This document shows positions 54,802-64,000 of a stretch of DNA of 64,000 bases, piece after piece (the first letter of the stretch is position 1; every line of letters starts with the position of its first letter). Under the pieces are notes generated by a model that saw only the letters and a list, made by a program, of their open reading frames with translations, had not been told where the DNA came from and ran no database searches. Source of the DNA: Nitzschia sp. pyKryTriq1 (taxonomy: Eukaryota; Bacillariophyta; Bacillariophyceae; Bacillariales; Bacillariaceae); contig OY101121.1 of NCBI GenBank assembly GCA_956465555.1, positions 1,450,722 through 1,514,721 of the forward strand, read 5' to 3'. The position numbers were made by a program, and so were the translations under genes.

Positions 54802-55701
54802 GTTTATCTCGTATCCGATCGTTCTCGCCGTGTTACTTGCTGCGTTAGCGCTTGGGTCTGATGAACCGTCGTGTTAATCCTCTCTAACCAACTATCTGAA
54901 GATGGCGGATACGCTAGAAGCTGATAGCTAGTGGTAGTTCACAGTAGTAACAATAAAGCTAACCTTACAAGGATAACAAGAAGTGAGATGGCATTACCAT
55001 GGTCTCATACCATTACAGATGGCTGGCATACTGTTCTATCTCGACACGTGTGTCCACCGTTGCCCCGATCTCCAAGTACGTCGTCACATCGTCATTAGAC
55101 GTACTGCGCACGTACACGTACTGCGCACATACATAATAATTCGAGCCAGGTGGCCAGTGACCTCGTCCCTCCACGTACCTCCTTGAGATATCATAGAGTT
55201 CGTATCGTGGCGAGAGCCAAAATCGGAAATTTTACAGAGAATTGCAGGAGGCTGCGAACCTTTCTATGTGGGTTTCTGCGTGGGTTTTACGAGAGTTTCT
55301 CCGCAGGTGCGACACATGCGAATCCCTCCCATGAACTTTAAATAAGGAACCCGAACACCTCGAATGATGGGACAAACAGTTGAAGCTGTCAGTAGTGCAA
55401 GGAGGCATATGATATTGTACCGGTACACCAGGTCGGCGCGGTAGGGAGAGTTTGACAATCGACTTCTTGAAAGCTAGCTCTATGTATTTACAACATGCTC
55501 GCTCGGAATGATGATTGATGGATTGTCGAACCGAACCCGTCAAAATACTGCTTGGGGCTTGTTGGGCCAATGGTGCGAAAACGAGGGATGACATTTTTCA
55601 TCGTAGCAATAGCAATACAAAATCTACTTTCGGAGAAAAAGAAAGGACCAACAACACTTTTCACAACTCAGAGACCCAGAAGTCGAGAGGAACAGGAAAC
55701 C
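54802..55701. other. Intergenic region
   Basis: About 900 bp upstream of the histidine kinase. Palindromic GTACG clusters near 55075-55130 and GTACCGGTAC at 55418-55427. The kinase reading frame is open from 55552 (TTG) but without a convincing earlier start. The 54193-54489 stretch on the other side of the fossil is G-rich and also without a gene. Confidence 0.5.
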
Positions 55702-58700
55702 ATGGCAAAGTGCTCACAGAATGAACCCACTGAAATCGAAACTGAAAAAGGAATCGTCGAAGACAGCGGTCCAACTCATCGAAGCAATAGTGTGGAGTCG
55801 GGATGTTCTGTCATGGCTGCACCAATTCTCACATTATCATCATCACGGGACGCCACAAGAAGGAGCATCATGATCCTGCGCTGCCTTTTCGTGGCAAGTC
55901 TCGTTTTGGTCATTGTCATTTGTACTTCCGTATCCATCAGAGTGATCCGCAATCTGGAGGAGCAGATTTGTGTCCAAACCTACCAAAGTGTGGCTGCCAA
56001 TGCTCTGAACACCGCGAAGGCCGTCACACTAAGAAAGACACATGTCGGTGAAGTCATGGAATCTATCATGGCTCGTGCATATCCTGATGCCGATGTGTGG
56101 CCAATGGTTGGTCTCAATGGGTACCAGGAAACTGCTAGCACGGTAGCATTGACCTCAGGGAACACTTCAGTTGCCCTTATCGTTTTGGTGGATCCCAGCG
56201 AAGCATTCGAATTCGAGACTCATGCGAAAAAGTACTACGAGGACCAAGGATACCCTGAGGATGCAGGGAAACCTGAAAACGATCTGGATTTTGGTATCCG
56301 CATCAACGGCCTGGATGATCGGTCTCAGCTCGATCACACGGGCAATTATACCACATACGGAAGCAATAATACGATACTGACGCCAGTTCTAGACCATTCG
56401 TCATGGGGGTCAAAAATGCTCATGTACAACGTACACGTGTCGAGTACAGCCGTCGACAGCATCATCGAATGTTCCAAAGCCTTCGCAACCAAATATTTCT
56501 CCAAACCCAATTGCACCGTAATAACTGGGTTTAGATTAACTGATGAGCACGACTTGGTGGCACTGATTTACAGACCCATTTACCCGAGAAATGATCCAAC
56601 AACGCTGGTGGGAATGATGGGTCTTTCAGTTAACTTCAAAGACGTTCTAGTCCATGTGGTTCCCGATTATTTTGATGGGGTGACAGCTGTTCTATCCACC
56701 AGTACCAAAACAGCAGATCATACCACAATCGAGTATGATACCGTGACGTACAACATAGTCAGTGGAGTGCCGTCACTTGTTGGGGCGGGCGACCTCCATG
56801 ACAAGACCTTTCACGAGTATGCCCGCAGCGTAGTCCTCAACGACTTTGACACAGAGGCTACCGATGCTGTGACCTATACTCTCACCTTCTACCCTTCGAG
56901 TTTGGACCAGTTCAAAACAAGAAGTCCAGTGGCAGTTTCACTGGGCTTTATTTTGATCATCTTGATGTCGACCTCATTCTTCTGCTTGTACGACTATCTG
57001 ATGCGACGTCAGTCAAACGAGCAGAAAGTTGTTTTGGATCTCAAACGTCGCTTTGTTCGCTTCATCTCGCATGAGATTAGAACACCTTTGAATACCGTGT
57101 GCATGGGCCTGGAGCTTCTTGAGTCAGACATGCAAATGCATCGTCAAAGGACAAGTCAAGAAGGAATTGCCAGTCTGGAGAGTGTACCGGAAGAGAGCGA
57201 TCTGACCATGTGGCATAACATCACTCTAGATCTCCAGGAGAATGTATCCAGTGCTGTTGGAATCTTGAATGATTTATTGAACTATGACAAGATTGAGAGT
57301 GGCACTCTTCAGCTTGAAGTCGGCACTGTGAATATTGTTGACTTGGCTATAAAGGCCGTTCGCAAATTCAAGGTACAGGCTGCCAACAAGGACATCACCT
57401 TAAGTTTGAAAATCCTTCCTTGTAAGTGCAGACTCTTCCCGGGAAAGTATGGCATACCGGATCCATTGGCCGATGAACATCAAGAAGGCTCAGCAAGCGG
57501 CCAAAACGAGCTTGACAACGTCATGGTCGTTGGAGACGAGATGAGACTTTGCCAAGTGGTGTGCAATCTCGTTTCGAATTCTCTCAAGTTCACACCAAGC
57601 GGCGGGTCCGTCACTGTTTGTATGGAACATCTTTCACCTCCTGATTGCGCCCAACTTCGGCGATTTTCTGAAGCGTCTACCTCGAGCAAGTACGTAACTT
57701 GTAAGCATCAGCAAAGAGGTACTGTCCGTATCACGGTGGATGATGATGGAGTAGGGATGACCCCAGATCAACTATCGCAACTGTTTACAGAAGGAGTTCA
57801 GTTTGATCCCAATAGACTGCAAGGGGGTGGAGGCAGTGGACTTGGTCTGTCAATATCCAAAGGAATCGTCGAAAGGCACAACGGTTTCATAAGCGCAGTC
57901 TCCCAAGGCCCAGGTAAAGGTGCCGCGTTCATGGTCGAATTACCACTTTACAACTTCAAAGAAGGCCAAGATACAACAGGGGTCGACTTCAGTGGCTCTC
58001 AAAACAAGCTTCAGACTATTCACAGTACAGAAGAGATTCAGTTGTCACTCGAAGATTCCAGTAATCCCAGCCGCATGGTAGCTCATATTGGGGTTCAGAA
58101 TTCCACCGATCCCATTGGCCCAGAATCACAGCATGAAGAATCAATGGACACTGTTGTTCAAAACGACATTCACATGAATAACATCGCTCCACAAGCGATC
58201 CAAGAAAAGCCTCGTCACGTTCTCGTGGTCGAAGACGTTTTGTCTAGCCAAAAGATGCTGGTGCGGCTTCTCCAACGATCCAACTGCACCTGTGTAGCTG
58301 TGTCCAACGGTCAGGAGGCTGTCGACGCGGTGAGGGCCACACTTGTTGTTCCTCAGGATGAAGGAGGTGGTGATATAGAAGAAGGGGACATTCACCAGCA
58401 GCCTTTCGATACTATTCTTATGGATTTTGAAATGCCTGTGCTGAACGGGCCCGATGCCACCGAGAAGATCCGAGCAATAGGTTATCGAGGGCTCATCCTT
58501 GGGGTTACAGGGAATGTCCTGAGCGAGGATGTCAGATATTTCGTTTCCAAAGGTGCCGACAGCGTCGTGGCCAAGCCAGTGAGCATGAAGGTACTCAAAG
58601 ATGTCTGGACAAATCCGCATGCTCACGGTCACGGGCCGAGCCGACGAGGCAGCCGACATATGCTCATAAGGCTCTCTTCAGGAGCAACAGCAGGAGAAGA

Positions 58701-58743
58701 AGAAGACGAGGGTAAGTGTCTTGCTGCAGCCCTGGCGATGTGA
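55702..58743 (+). CDS. Hybrid sensor histidine kinase with extracytoplasmic sensor and receiver domain
   Basis: 1,013 residues from ATG 55702, chosen for the AAACCATGG context; in-frame ATGs at 55570 and 55588 would add about 40 residues. Two membrane spans (CLFVASLVLVIVICTSVSI and VSLGFILIILMSTSFFCLY) flank a roughly 330-residue sensor, of CHASE type by position. Cytoplasmic parts: FVRFISHEIRTPLNTV with the phosphoacceptor histidine, CNLVSNSLKFTPSGG (N box), TVDDDGVGM (G1) and GGGGSGLGLSI (G2). The receiver starts HVLVVEDV and has phosphoacceptor Asp in FDTILMDFEMPVLNG and the conserved Lys in VVAKPV. A two-component signalling role, with relay from the histidine to the receiver, is clear; the ligand is unknown. 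Confidence 0.92.
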   Translation: MAKCSQNEPTEIETEKGIVEDSGPTHRSNSVESGCSVMAAPILTLSSSRDATRRSIMILRCLFVASLVLVIVICTSVSIRVIRNLEEQICVQTYQSVAANALNTAKAVTLRKTHVGEVMESIMARAYPDADVWPMVGLNGYQETASTVALTSGNTSVALIVLVDPSEAFEFETHAKKYYEDQGYPEDAGKPENDLDFGIRINGLDDRSQLDHTGNYTTYGSNNTILTPVLDHSSWGSKMLMYNVHVSSTAVDSIIECSKAFATKYFSKPNCTVITGFRLTDEHDLVALIYRPIYPRNDPTTLVGMMGLSVNFKDVLVHVVPDYFDGVTAVLSTSTKTADHTTIEYDTVTYNIVSGVPSLVGAGDLHDKTFHEYARSVVLNDFDTEATDAVTYTLTFYPSSLDQFKTRSPVAVSLGFILIILMSTSFFCLYDYLMRRQSNEQKVVLDLKRRFVRFISHEIRTPLNTVCMGLELLESDMQMHRQRTSQEGIASLESVPEESDLTMWHNITLDLQENVSSAVGILNDLLNYDKIESGTLQLEVGTVNIVDLAIKAVRKFKVQAANKDITLSLKILPCKCRLFPGKYGIPDPLADEHQEGSASGQNELDNVMVVGDEMRLCQVVCNLVSNSLKFTPSGGSVTVCMEHLSPPDCAQLRRFSEASTSSKYVTCKHQQRGTVRITVDDDGVGMTPDQLSQLFTEGVQFDPNRLQGGGGSGLGLSISKGIVERHNGFISAVSQGPGKGAAFMVELPLYNFKEGQDTTGVDFSGSQNKLQTIHSTEEIQLSLEDSSNPSRMVAHIGVQNSTDPIGPESQHEESMDTVVQNDIHMNNIAPQAIQEKPRHVLVVEDVLSSQKMLVRLLQRSNCTCVAVSNGQEAVDAVRATLVVPQDEGGGDIEEGDIHQQPFDTILMDFEMPVLNGPDATEKIRAIGYRGLILGVTGNVLSEDVRYFVSKGADSVVAKPVSMKVLKDVWTNPHAHGHGPSRRGSRHMLIRLSSGATAGEEEDEGKCLAAALAM

Positions 58744-58842
58744 GGGTAACAGGAGACCAATTCTAAATTTGTAAATAGCAAAAATACATTTTCATTCACT
58801 GCACGTGTACGCGATGGTTGCTTGATTCGCTTGTTCATTCAT

Positions 58843-59973
58843 TCACTTCTTGAGACTCTTTTGTAGAATCCCTGTGAGCACATTGTTGGGCAGGTCAAAG
58901 CATTTCCACACGGTGGCATTGGATTGAATGTGTGACTGTGCCATGTCTGGAATGGAGAATCCTTGCATACTTTCGTCAGCGACCTTTAATCTTGGGATAT
59001 TTGACCAGTAGTTGCTGTTTGCAAGCACGCCTTTGGCCAATTCTTGGATGATGGGACCAATACTCCCCACATCATTACTACTACTATTACTTTTCGAGGA
59101 GGCAGATAATGATGATTGTAGGGCATGGCACAAGCCCGGCACCAAACTTGCCCAAAACGTGAGAATGTGAACGTCTGGAAATATGGGAGGGATCAAAGCG
59201 GAAGCCAAGGCCATGGGAGCGGACCGGTCTTCGCTTGCGAGACCATAGGAGAGGATGTTGCCGGAACGATAACAGAGATCTAGTAGGACGTCGTGTGAAG
59301 GTTCTTGGGTGGGATCTTTCACACAAAATCCGTACAGTTCTTGGACAATGTCACCAAGCAGAGGATGATGACTCTTTCTAAGGCCTGCATCCAAGACAAT
59401 CGCCAGCGATGCATATAGGACATGCGAAGAGGAGTGATCCATACCGGTAGTCGCAGTGTGTTTCAAATCCAAAGGCGCCACCACCGTCGTAAAAGAAGGC
59501 TTCTCGCCTGGAGTCGGCACCAAGGTTTCTTCGACCGTATCCAACAGTAACGAGTGGGAAGCTCCCGACGCAATCACTGCGCCGTAAGTAGAGGGCACCA
59601 AGATCAGCTGCTCGATAGCATTCTTCTTATCTCCTGCCAGCGCCTTGGCTAGATCCATAGCTGCTCCAGACCCTACCGCCACAATTGAAGAAGCCCCTGT
59701 TCGTCGCAACAAATCGATGCGAGATTCCATATCTTGAGTGCTAGGAAATGCCGACGAAATAGTAGCCGGCACGGTTCTCAGTCCCATTTGTTGCGAGAGT
59801 GTGAATTGTACCAATCGCGAGGCATCGCTCACCGGCGTGAGAGGTACGGCAGTAGCACTGGGTTCGCTAGTCACCACCAAAATCGGAGATTGCTGGAGGA
59901 CCGGCAATTCGTTCTGAAGAAACTGCTGCAGAGCCTTCATACCAGCAGGTTTCAACAGTGATTTAGTTGCCAT
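58843..59973 (-). CDS. Iron-containing alcohol dehydrogenase family protein
   Basis: 376 residues, ATG at 59973. SSIVAVGSGAAMDLAKAL is the GGGSxxDxAK nucleotide-binding motif with the expected serine and aspartate, and LILVPSTYGAVIASGASHSL follows the family strand. Metal ligand candidates are HTATTGMDH and PIFPDVH. Family members reduce aldehydes or maleylacetate, or act on glycerol, using NAD(P). There is no plastid or mitochondrial leader, so it is probably cytosolic. It converges with the histidine kinase gene, with about 100 bp between stop codons. Substrate not predictable. Confidence 0.82.
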   Translation of the reverse strand: MATKSLLKPAGMKALQQFLQNELPVLQQSPILVVTSEPSATAVPLTPVSDASRLVQFTLSQQMGLRTVPATISSAFPSTQDMESRIDLLRRTGASSIVAVGSGAAMDLAKALAGDKKNAIEQLILVPSTYGAVIASGASHSLLLDTVEETLVPTPGEKPSFTTVVAPLDLKHTATTGMDHSSSHVLYASLAIVLDAGLRKSHHPLLGDIVQELYGFCVKDPTQEPSHDVLLDLCYRSGNILSYGLASEDRSAPMALASALIPPIFPDVHILTFWASLVPGLCHALQSSLSASSKSNSSSNDVGSIGPIIQELAKGVLANSNYWSNIPRLKVADESMQGFSIPDMAQSHIQSNATVWKCFDLPNNVLTGILQKSLKK

Positions 59974-60853
59974 TCTTTCCTTTCAATTAAAAACACTTTA
60001 CGATGTGTTATGCTTGCTTGCTTTGTGTGTTGTGTGTAGACTACTCGTAGCCTCCAGAGGTATTAGACAATACAGTACGTAGAGTTGCGTCGAATGGAAA
60101 AGGGGCAGATGGAAGAGAGGTTGTTGTGAGTTGGTTGCTCATCAGACGACGACGACGACTCCTCACACCTCACGACCTGCGGTGCAGACCGACAACAACA
60201 CGAAAATATTACTGTACCAGTACCGGTATGGTATCATACTGTACACGTACCGGAAGTCGATTTTTAGACCCGAAAGTGTCTGCACGTCGGCAGTAAGTTT
60301 TGAGAACCTGGCGCATGTATGATATGTTCAATATTCATTCATGAATAATATGTCCTGTATTACGTTAAATATAAAATCCACAAAAGGCTGGCTGTCTCTC
60401 GATGTGCCAATAAACTGCTATGTGTGATCAGGTCTCCTTGGGGTGGTGTAGAATCTCTCGCGCCAGCCAACCCTTTTTTCCATTTCCAGCGTTTTTCGGC
60501 CGGCCAGTGGGCTTTTCAGTCGGTACGTACCGGTACTGGCTGGTACGGTCGTACCGTTATGGCAATGCGAGCAAGATACGACCGTGCTGAGTGAGTAAAG
60601 CATGGCGCCGATCGAAGACTGACTGTCTGTTGCGAAAACAACATGTTGAATAATGCTATCATTCCTTCCGATCATTTTCAATATTTGAACGAAATCGGCT
60701 CTTTCCATCATCACCCTACGAACAGCCAGTGCGAGTAGTCTACTAAGACGGTAGAGAGGTGCGGGAAGAGATCAATCAAGCTTTCTCTTTGGGAGACCGA
60801 CCGTCATTGGAGTATTCCCGCACAGCAAGGTGCTTGTAAAGAGTAGGAGTAAA
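59974..60853. other. Divergent promoter region
   Basis: About 880 bp between the alcohol dehydrogenase (minus) and WD40 (plus) genes. It contains GTACCGGTA clusters near 60215, 60245 and 60525-60555, and ACGACGACG runs near 60147. No gene recognised. Confidence 0.5.
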
Positions 60854-63800
60854 ATGCAGCACGCTACTCCCGAGACAACTTCGTATTGTGAGCCGTTTCC
60901 CTGTATGAATGACGACAACGATGACGGCGATAGATCGACGCCCCCAGGCTCGTCATATTCTTGTAGTATGGATCTGCCACAGCTTTATTCTCCCCCGGAG
61001 GAGGAGGAGCACGAGCACGAGCAACTACGGCTCCGAGCCAGTTTCAAACGACCACCTCCCATTTCCACTTTGGCAAGTACTGACGACGTTGTTGACAACA
61101 ACAATGCCGCTAGTTCAGAATCACATGAACTAGGTACTACTACTGTAACTCCTAATATTTCTGCTGGTGTTGCAAGGAGGAAACCTATGGGTAGTCCTGC
61201 GTCCACGTCTTCTGCAGAAAGTCTCAATCTACCCGATCTGAATGAAGAATCTCGGAATGATCGAGAATGGATACGATTTCCTTTTGCTCATTCTTCTTTG
61301 GAATCGGCGGTCGCTGCCGCCACACCATTTGACGTCAAGACGACGTGTAGCGAAGATGGCGCCGAGTGGGAGGTATCCTTACGGCCAGTAGCAGCATTGA
61401 AGAAGCAAAGTGATAAAGAAGAAGACGACGACGATGATGATGATAACGGTGGCGAAGAAAAAAAGACAGAGGCGCCGTCAACGCCGACTTTGTCCGGGGT
61501 GATGATGATGGCAGCAGCAGCGAGTAGAAGTAGTAGTAGTAGTGCTATTGTTGGTGACATCGCGCTGTCACCCACCACGTTGGAACTCCAAACAGAGAAA
61601 ATCATACAGGAAGCGAGAGCCGAGGCATTGAAATGGAAACAATCGCCAACCTCATCCACAGATGGTCTTCGAAGGCAAGAAATTATCCAACGAGCACTCA
61701 AGCGAGCATCCGCACGAAGTAAAGAAGAAGCCAAAAGTATTGCTGCTACGACTGCGAGTATACAACATCTTGACGTAGCAACAAGTGGAGCCGGAGCTTC
61801 CTTGGATGGTGCTGCTGGGATGGAGGAGCCTTCCACGCCAAAGATGCGAACAAACCCCGAAGCTATCTCCGTTACGACGACGACGACTACTACTACTCAC
61901 ACAGAAGTACCTCAATCTCTCAGTTCTCGGCAAATCCGGCCGCCGGAAGGCGGCGATGAAACACTTACGGCCGCTCTTTCCCCGCGAACGAGGGCTTTGC
62001 AAAGGTTGGAAGGTCGACCACCGATGTCGCCAATGACTCCTACCGGTATTATGGGATCAAACATTTCATATGATCCACACGAAAGGTTCCCGACGAGCCC
62101 TGCGGAAAGTAGCTTGGGGTCAATAGAAGATTATGAACAAGCCATGAACAACTTACCAATCCAGATCACAGCAGAGGAAGGACCTGATCGCGAAAAGGTG
62201 CTGCGACAGATTGATGGAATAGTTTCTCCCCCGGTGATTCATGCTACTCGCTCGCCGTCATCCATGTCATCTATTGCGTCCACGGCTGCATCGCTGCAGT
62301 TTTTTGAAGAAGAAGAAGACTCAATCGTAGAACCCGACCAGAACTCGGTATCAAGGCTCGATCAGGATCATGACTATAATACTGATATGGTTTCCCAAAC
62401 GTCCAAGAAAGTTAAGAAGGTCAAGACAGTGGTCATCAAGTCATCCAAACCGAAGAAAGATCCAGATGAATCCTCCTTTGGTAGTTGGTTCAATTTTCTT
62501 TGGGGCGGCCCTCCAAATTCCAATTCAGATCACGACGCCGAGGCAGAAGAATATGAAGAAAGCCTGGCCCCAATGTCGTGCGGTCGACAACGCTTGCCAC
62601 TGCACGATCAATTGAGTGTCCCCACTTCCTTAGTACGCGTGGCTAGTCGAGATTTGATGGATGGATACGCCGAAGCAATTAATGCTCAAGAACTTTATAT
62701 TGACCCTCGCATGCCCGAATGGATTGACAACCAATTTGCTGATAGGGAGAAGCTACCAAAAGATGGTACATATCAGCTGGGAGAATCTCGAACTGTCATT
62801 GTGCATGAACTAATACGTGGAGCCTGGACCTGGTGCACGGCTTGGTCTCCTGATGGGAGGTGGCTTGCGATTGGAACCGAAAATCATCATTTGGCGGTGG
62901 TAGATACCTTTTCTTCGTCCGTCTGGCGAATCAAGCACGACAAGCGCGTGTCTGGAACATCCCGGGAGAGCGATGCCACTCATTCCATTCGAAGTATTGC
63001 TTGGGGAGCACAGTTCATTGCTATTGGTGGGGTAGGCAGCTCCGTTTCTATCTTGGCCCCGACGGAGCCTTACCCCATTTTACACAGGATCACCCCTACA
63101 GGTTTTGTGGGTTCTCTGGACTGGCTGAAGGGTTCGAACACGCTGCTTATTGGCAGTCGCAACGGAAAAGCCATGATTGTGAAGATCTGGGCTGAGTTTT
63201 CAGACGCTTCTGCGCATTCCGTAGCCCCGGAAAGAGAGATCAGAAGCACGGTCCTTCACACCATCGACAGAGAGCGCGCTTGGGTAAATGTTGCCAAGTT
63301 CAGTCCTGGAGGAACGGCTTTGGCTGTGGGTGATAGCAAGGGTATACTTGGCGTATATAGCTACGAAGAAAAACCAGGCTCCCCAGTCACAGTGTCAAAC
63401 ATTGCAAACTTCAAGCTCGAAGATTCAATTCTCGATCTTGATTGGTCGCCTGATGGCCAATGGCTCTACGCTGGCGGGGAAGATTTTGTCGTTACAGTCA
63501 TTAATACCCAATGGTGGGAAGCTGTTCATCGCATCAAAAGAGATCGTTGGGTCCAATTCATTTCGTCGTCCCGTGGTGGTTCCCATGTAGCGCTCGGTGG
63601 GGTTTCATCAGAGGTTTCAATCCTGGACGTGGACAGGGGATGGGATGCCGCAATCAATGTCAGTCTGAAGGGGCTCGTTCCGCTATCGGCGAAATGGCAC
63701 CCTCAAGATCAGTATCTGGTTGTCACAGGACAGAACAACAGCATTCTGGCCGTTGAGACAACCCCGACTCGTTATGTCTCAGGTCATTTTCTCAGGTCTG

Positions 63801-64000
63801 TCTCTCCCATTCTGGCAATTGAATTTTCACCGGATGGACGCATGGCCGCCATTGGAAACGAGGCAGGGGTCATAACCATCTTCAAGCTCTCCGGAACAAC
63901 CTTCATCACTACGTACGAACTCGTGCTAGATGGTGACGGTTCCCTGTCGATTGAATGGAGCATGAACGGTGCATACCTCGCCGTTGTTGCTGGTAGCAAG
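60854..64000 (+). CDS. WD40-repeat protein with long disordered N-terminus (3' end outside window)
   Basis: Open from ATG 60854 to the window edge: 1,049 codons without a stop. Residues 1-600 are low complexity (Ser/Thr/Glu-rich, with poly-Asp, TTTTTT and SSSS runs). From about residue 640 to the edge there are at least seven WD40-type blades: WCTAWSPDGRWLAIGTE, SIAWGAQFIAIGG, SLDWLKGSNTLLIGS, VAKFSPGGTALAVGDSKG, DLDWSPDGQWLYAGGED, AIEFSPDGRMAAIGNEAG and SIEWSMNGAYLAVVAG. WD40 propellers are interaction scaffolds. GSWFNFLWGG near residue 545 is a short aromatic motif. Partner and pathway are not identifiable, and the C-terminus is unknown. Confidence 0.85.
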   Translation, partial: MQHATPETTSYCEPFPCMNDDNDDGDRSTPPGSSYSCSMDLPQLYSPPEEEEHEHEQLRLRASFKRPPPISTLASTDDVVDNNNAASSESHELGTTTVTPNISAGVARRKPMGSPASTSSAESLNLPDLNEESRNDREWIRFPFAHSSLESAVAAATPFDVKTTCSEDGAEWEVSLRPVAALKKQSDKEEDDDDDDDNGGEEKKTEAPSTPTLSGVMMMAAAASRSSSSSAIVGDIALSPTTLELQTEKIIQEARAEALKWKQSPTSSTDGLRRQEIIQRALKRASARSKEEAKSIAATTASIQHLDVATSGAGASLDGAAGMEEPSTPKMRTNPEAISVTTTTTTTTHTEVPQSLSSRQIRPPEGGDETLTAALSPRTRALQRLEGRPPMSPMTPTGIMGSNISYDPHERFPTSPAESSLGSIEDYEQAMNNLPIQITAEEGPDREKVLRQIDGIVSPPVIHATRSPSSMSSIASTAASLQFFEEEEDSIVEPDQNSVSRLDQDHDYNTDMVSQTSKKVKKVKTVVIKSSKPKKDPDESSFGSWFNFLWGGPPNSNSDHDAEAEEYEESLAPMSCGRQRLPLHDQLSVPTSLVRVASRDLMDGYAEAINAQELYIDPRMPEWIDNQFADREKLPKDGTYQLGESRTVIVHELIRGAWTWCTAWSPDGRWLAIGTENHHLAVVDTFSSSVWRIKHDKRVSGTSRESDATHSIRSIAWGAQFIAIGGVGSSVSILAPTEPYPILHRITPTGFVGSLDWLKGSNTLLIGSRNGKAMIVKIWAEFSDASAHSVAPEREIRSTVLHTIDRERAWVNVAKFSPGGTALAVGDSKGILGVYSYEEKPGSPVTVSNIANFKLEDSILDLDWSPDGQWLYAGGEDFVVTVINTQWWEAVHRIKRDRWVQFISSSRGGSHVALGGVSSEVSILDVDRGWDAAINVSLKGLVPLSAKWHPQDQYLVVTGQNNSILAVETTPTRYVSGHFLRSVSPILAIEFSPDGRMAAIGNEAGVITIFKLSGTTFITTYELVLDGDGSLSIEWSMNGAYLAVVAGSK

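Overview
The window looks like nuclear DNA of a diatom, probably a raphid pennate; that placement is inferred from gene content. The pointers are AdoMetDC-spermidine synthase fusion genes of the type described in diatoms, a fragment of the N-terminal module of stramenopile LRR receptor-like proteins, two-part plastid targeting peptides, short GT-AG introns (about 65-140 bp), one gene per roughly 2.5 kb on both strands, and eukaryotic genes such as RPL31, Wee1, ArfGAP and an exportin. Starts were set at ATG codons. Introns were placed by eye from reading frame, GT/AG borders and protein continuity.

1-6 kb: two head-to-tail minus-strand genes for membrane-anchored AdoMetDC-aminopropyltransferase fusions, candidates for long-chain polyamine synthesis. 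Their catalytic halves and introns are almost identical over 1,860 bp, while the N-terminal anchors differ. 6-14 kb: a DNA-transposon transposase relic, a small secreted ORF with a 51-bp duplication, an MIT-like protein, a coiled-coil tail-membrane protein, a UBZ4 zinc-finger protein, and a TOM1-like membrane protein whose two introns are copies of each other. 14-22 kb: a METTL-type methyltransferase, a second coiled-coil tail-membrane protein, a Tat-type thylakoid lumen candidate, an ArfGAP and a CDK-like kinase.

22-36 kb: a 2.4-kilo-residue DDT/PHD chromatin protein, a divergent membrane kinase with an 11-nt micro-exon, a broken LRR-receptor fragment and a type II membrane protein with a DNRLRE-like domain. 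36-49 kb: an exportin-4-like karyopherin, a gene-free 2.3-kb repeat zone, a secreted spermidine/thermospermine synthase-like protein (the third aminopropyltransferase here), RPL31, a mitochondrial sarcosine/dimethylglycine dehydrogenase and a 69-residue membrane microprotein. 49-64 kb: Wee1, a plastid dehydroquinase/shikimate dehydrogenase, a copia fossil, a hybrid histidine kinase, an iron-type alcohol dehydrogenase and a WD40 protein that runs off the right edge.

The genes do not form an operon. The one shared functional theme is polyamine metabolism, with three aminopropyltransferase genes. Intergenic DNA is strikingly rich in short palindromes (TACCGGTA, GTACTGTAC, CTACTAGTAG). The observations most worth following are the introner-like intron pair, the domain-limited homogenisation of the fusion genes, and the palindrome enrichment.
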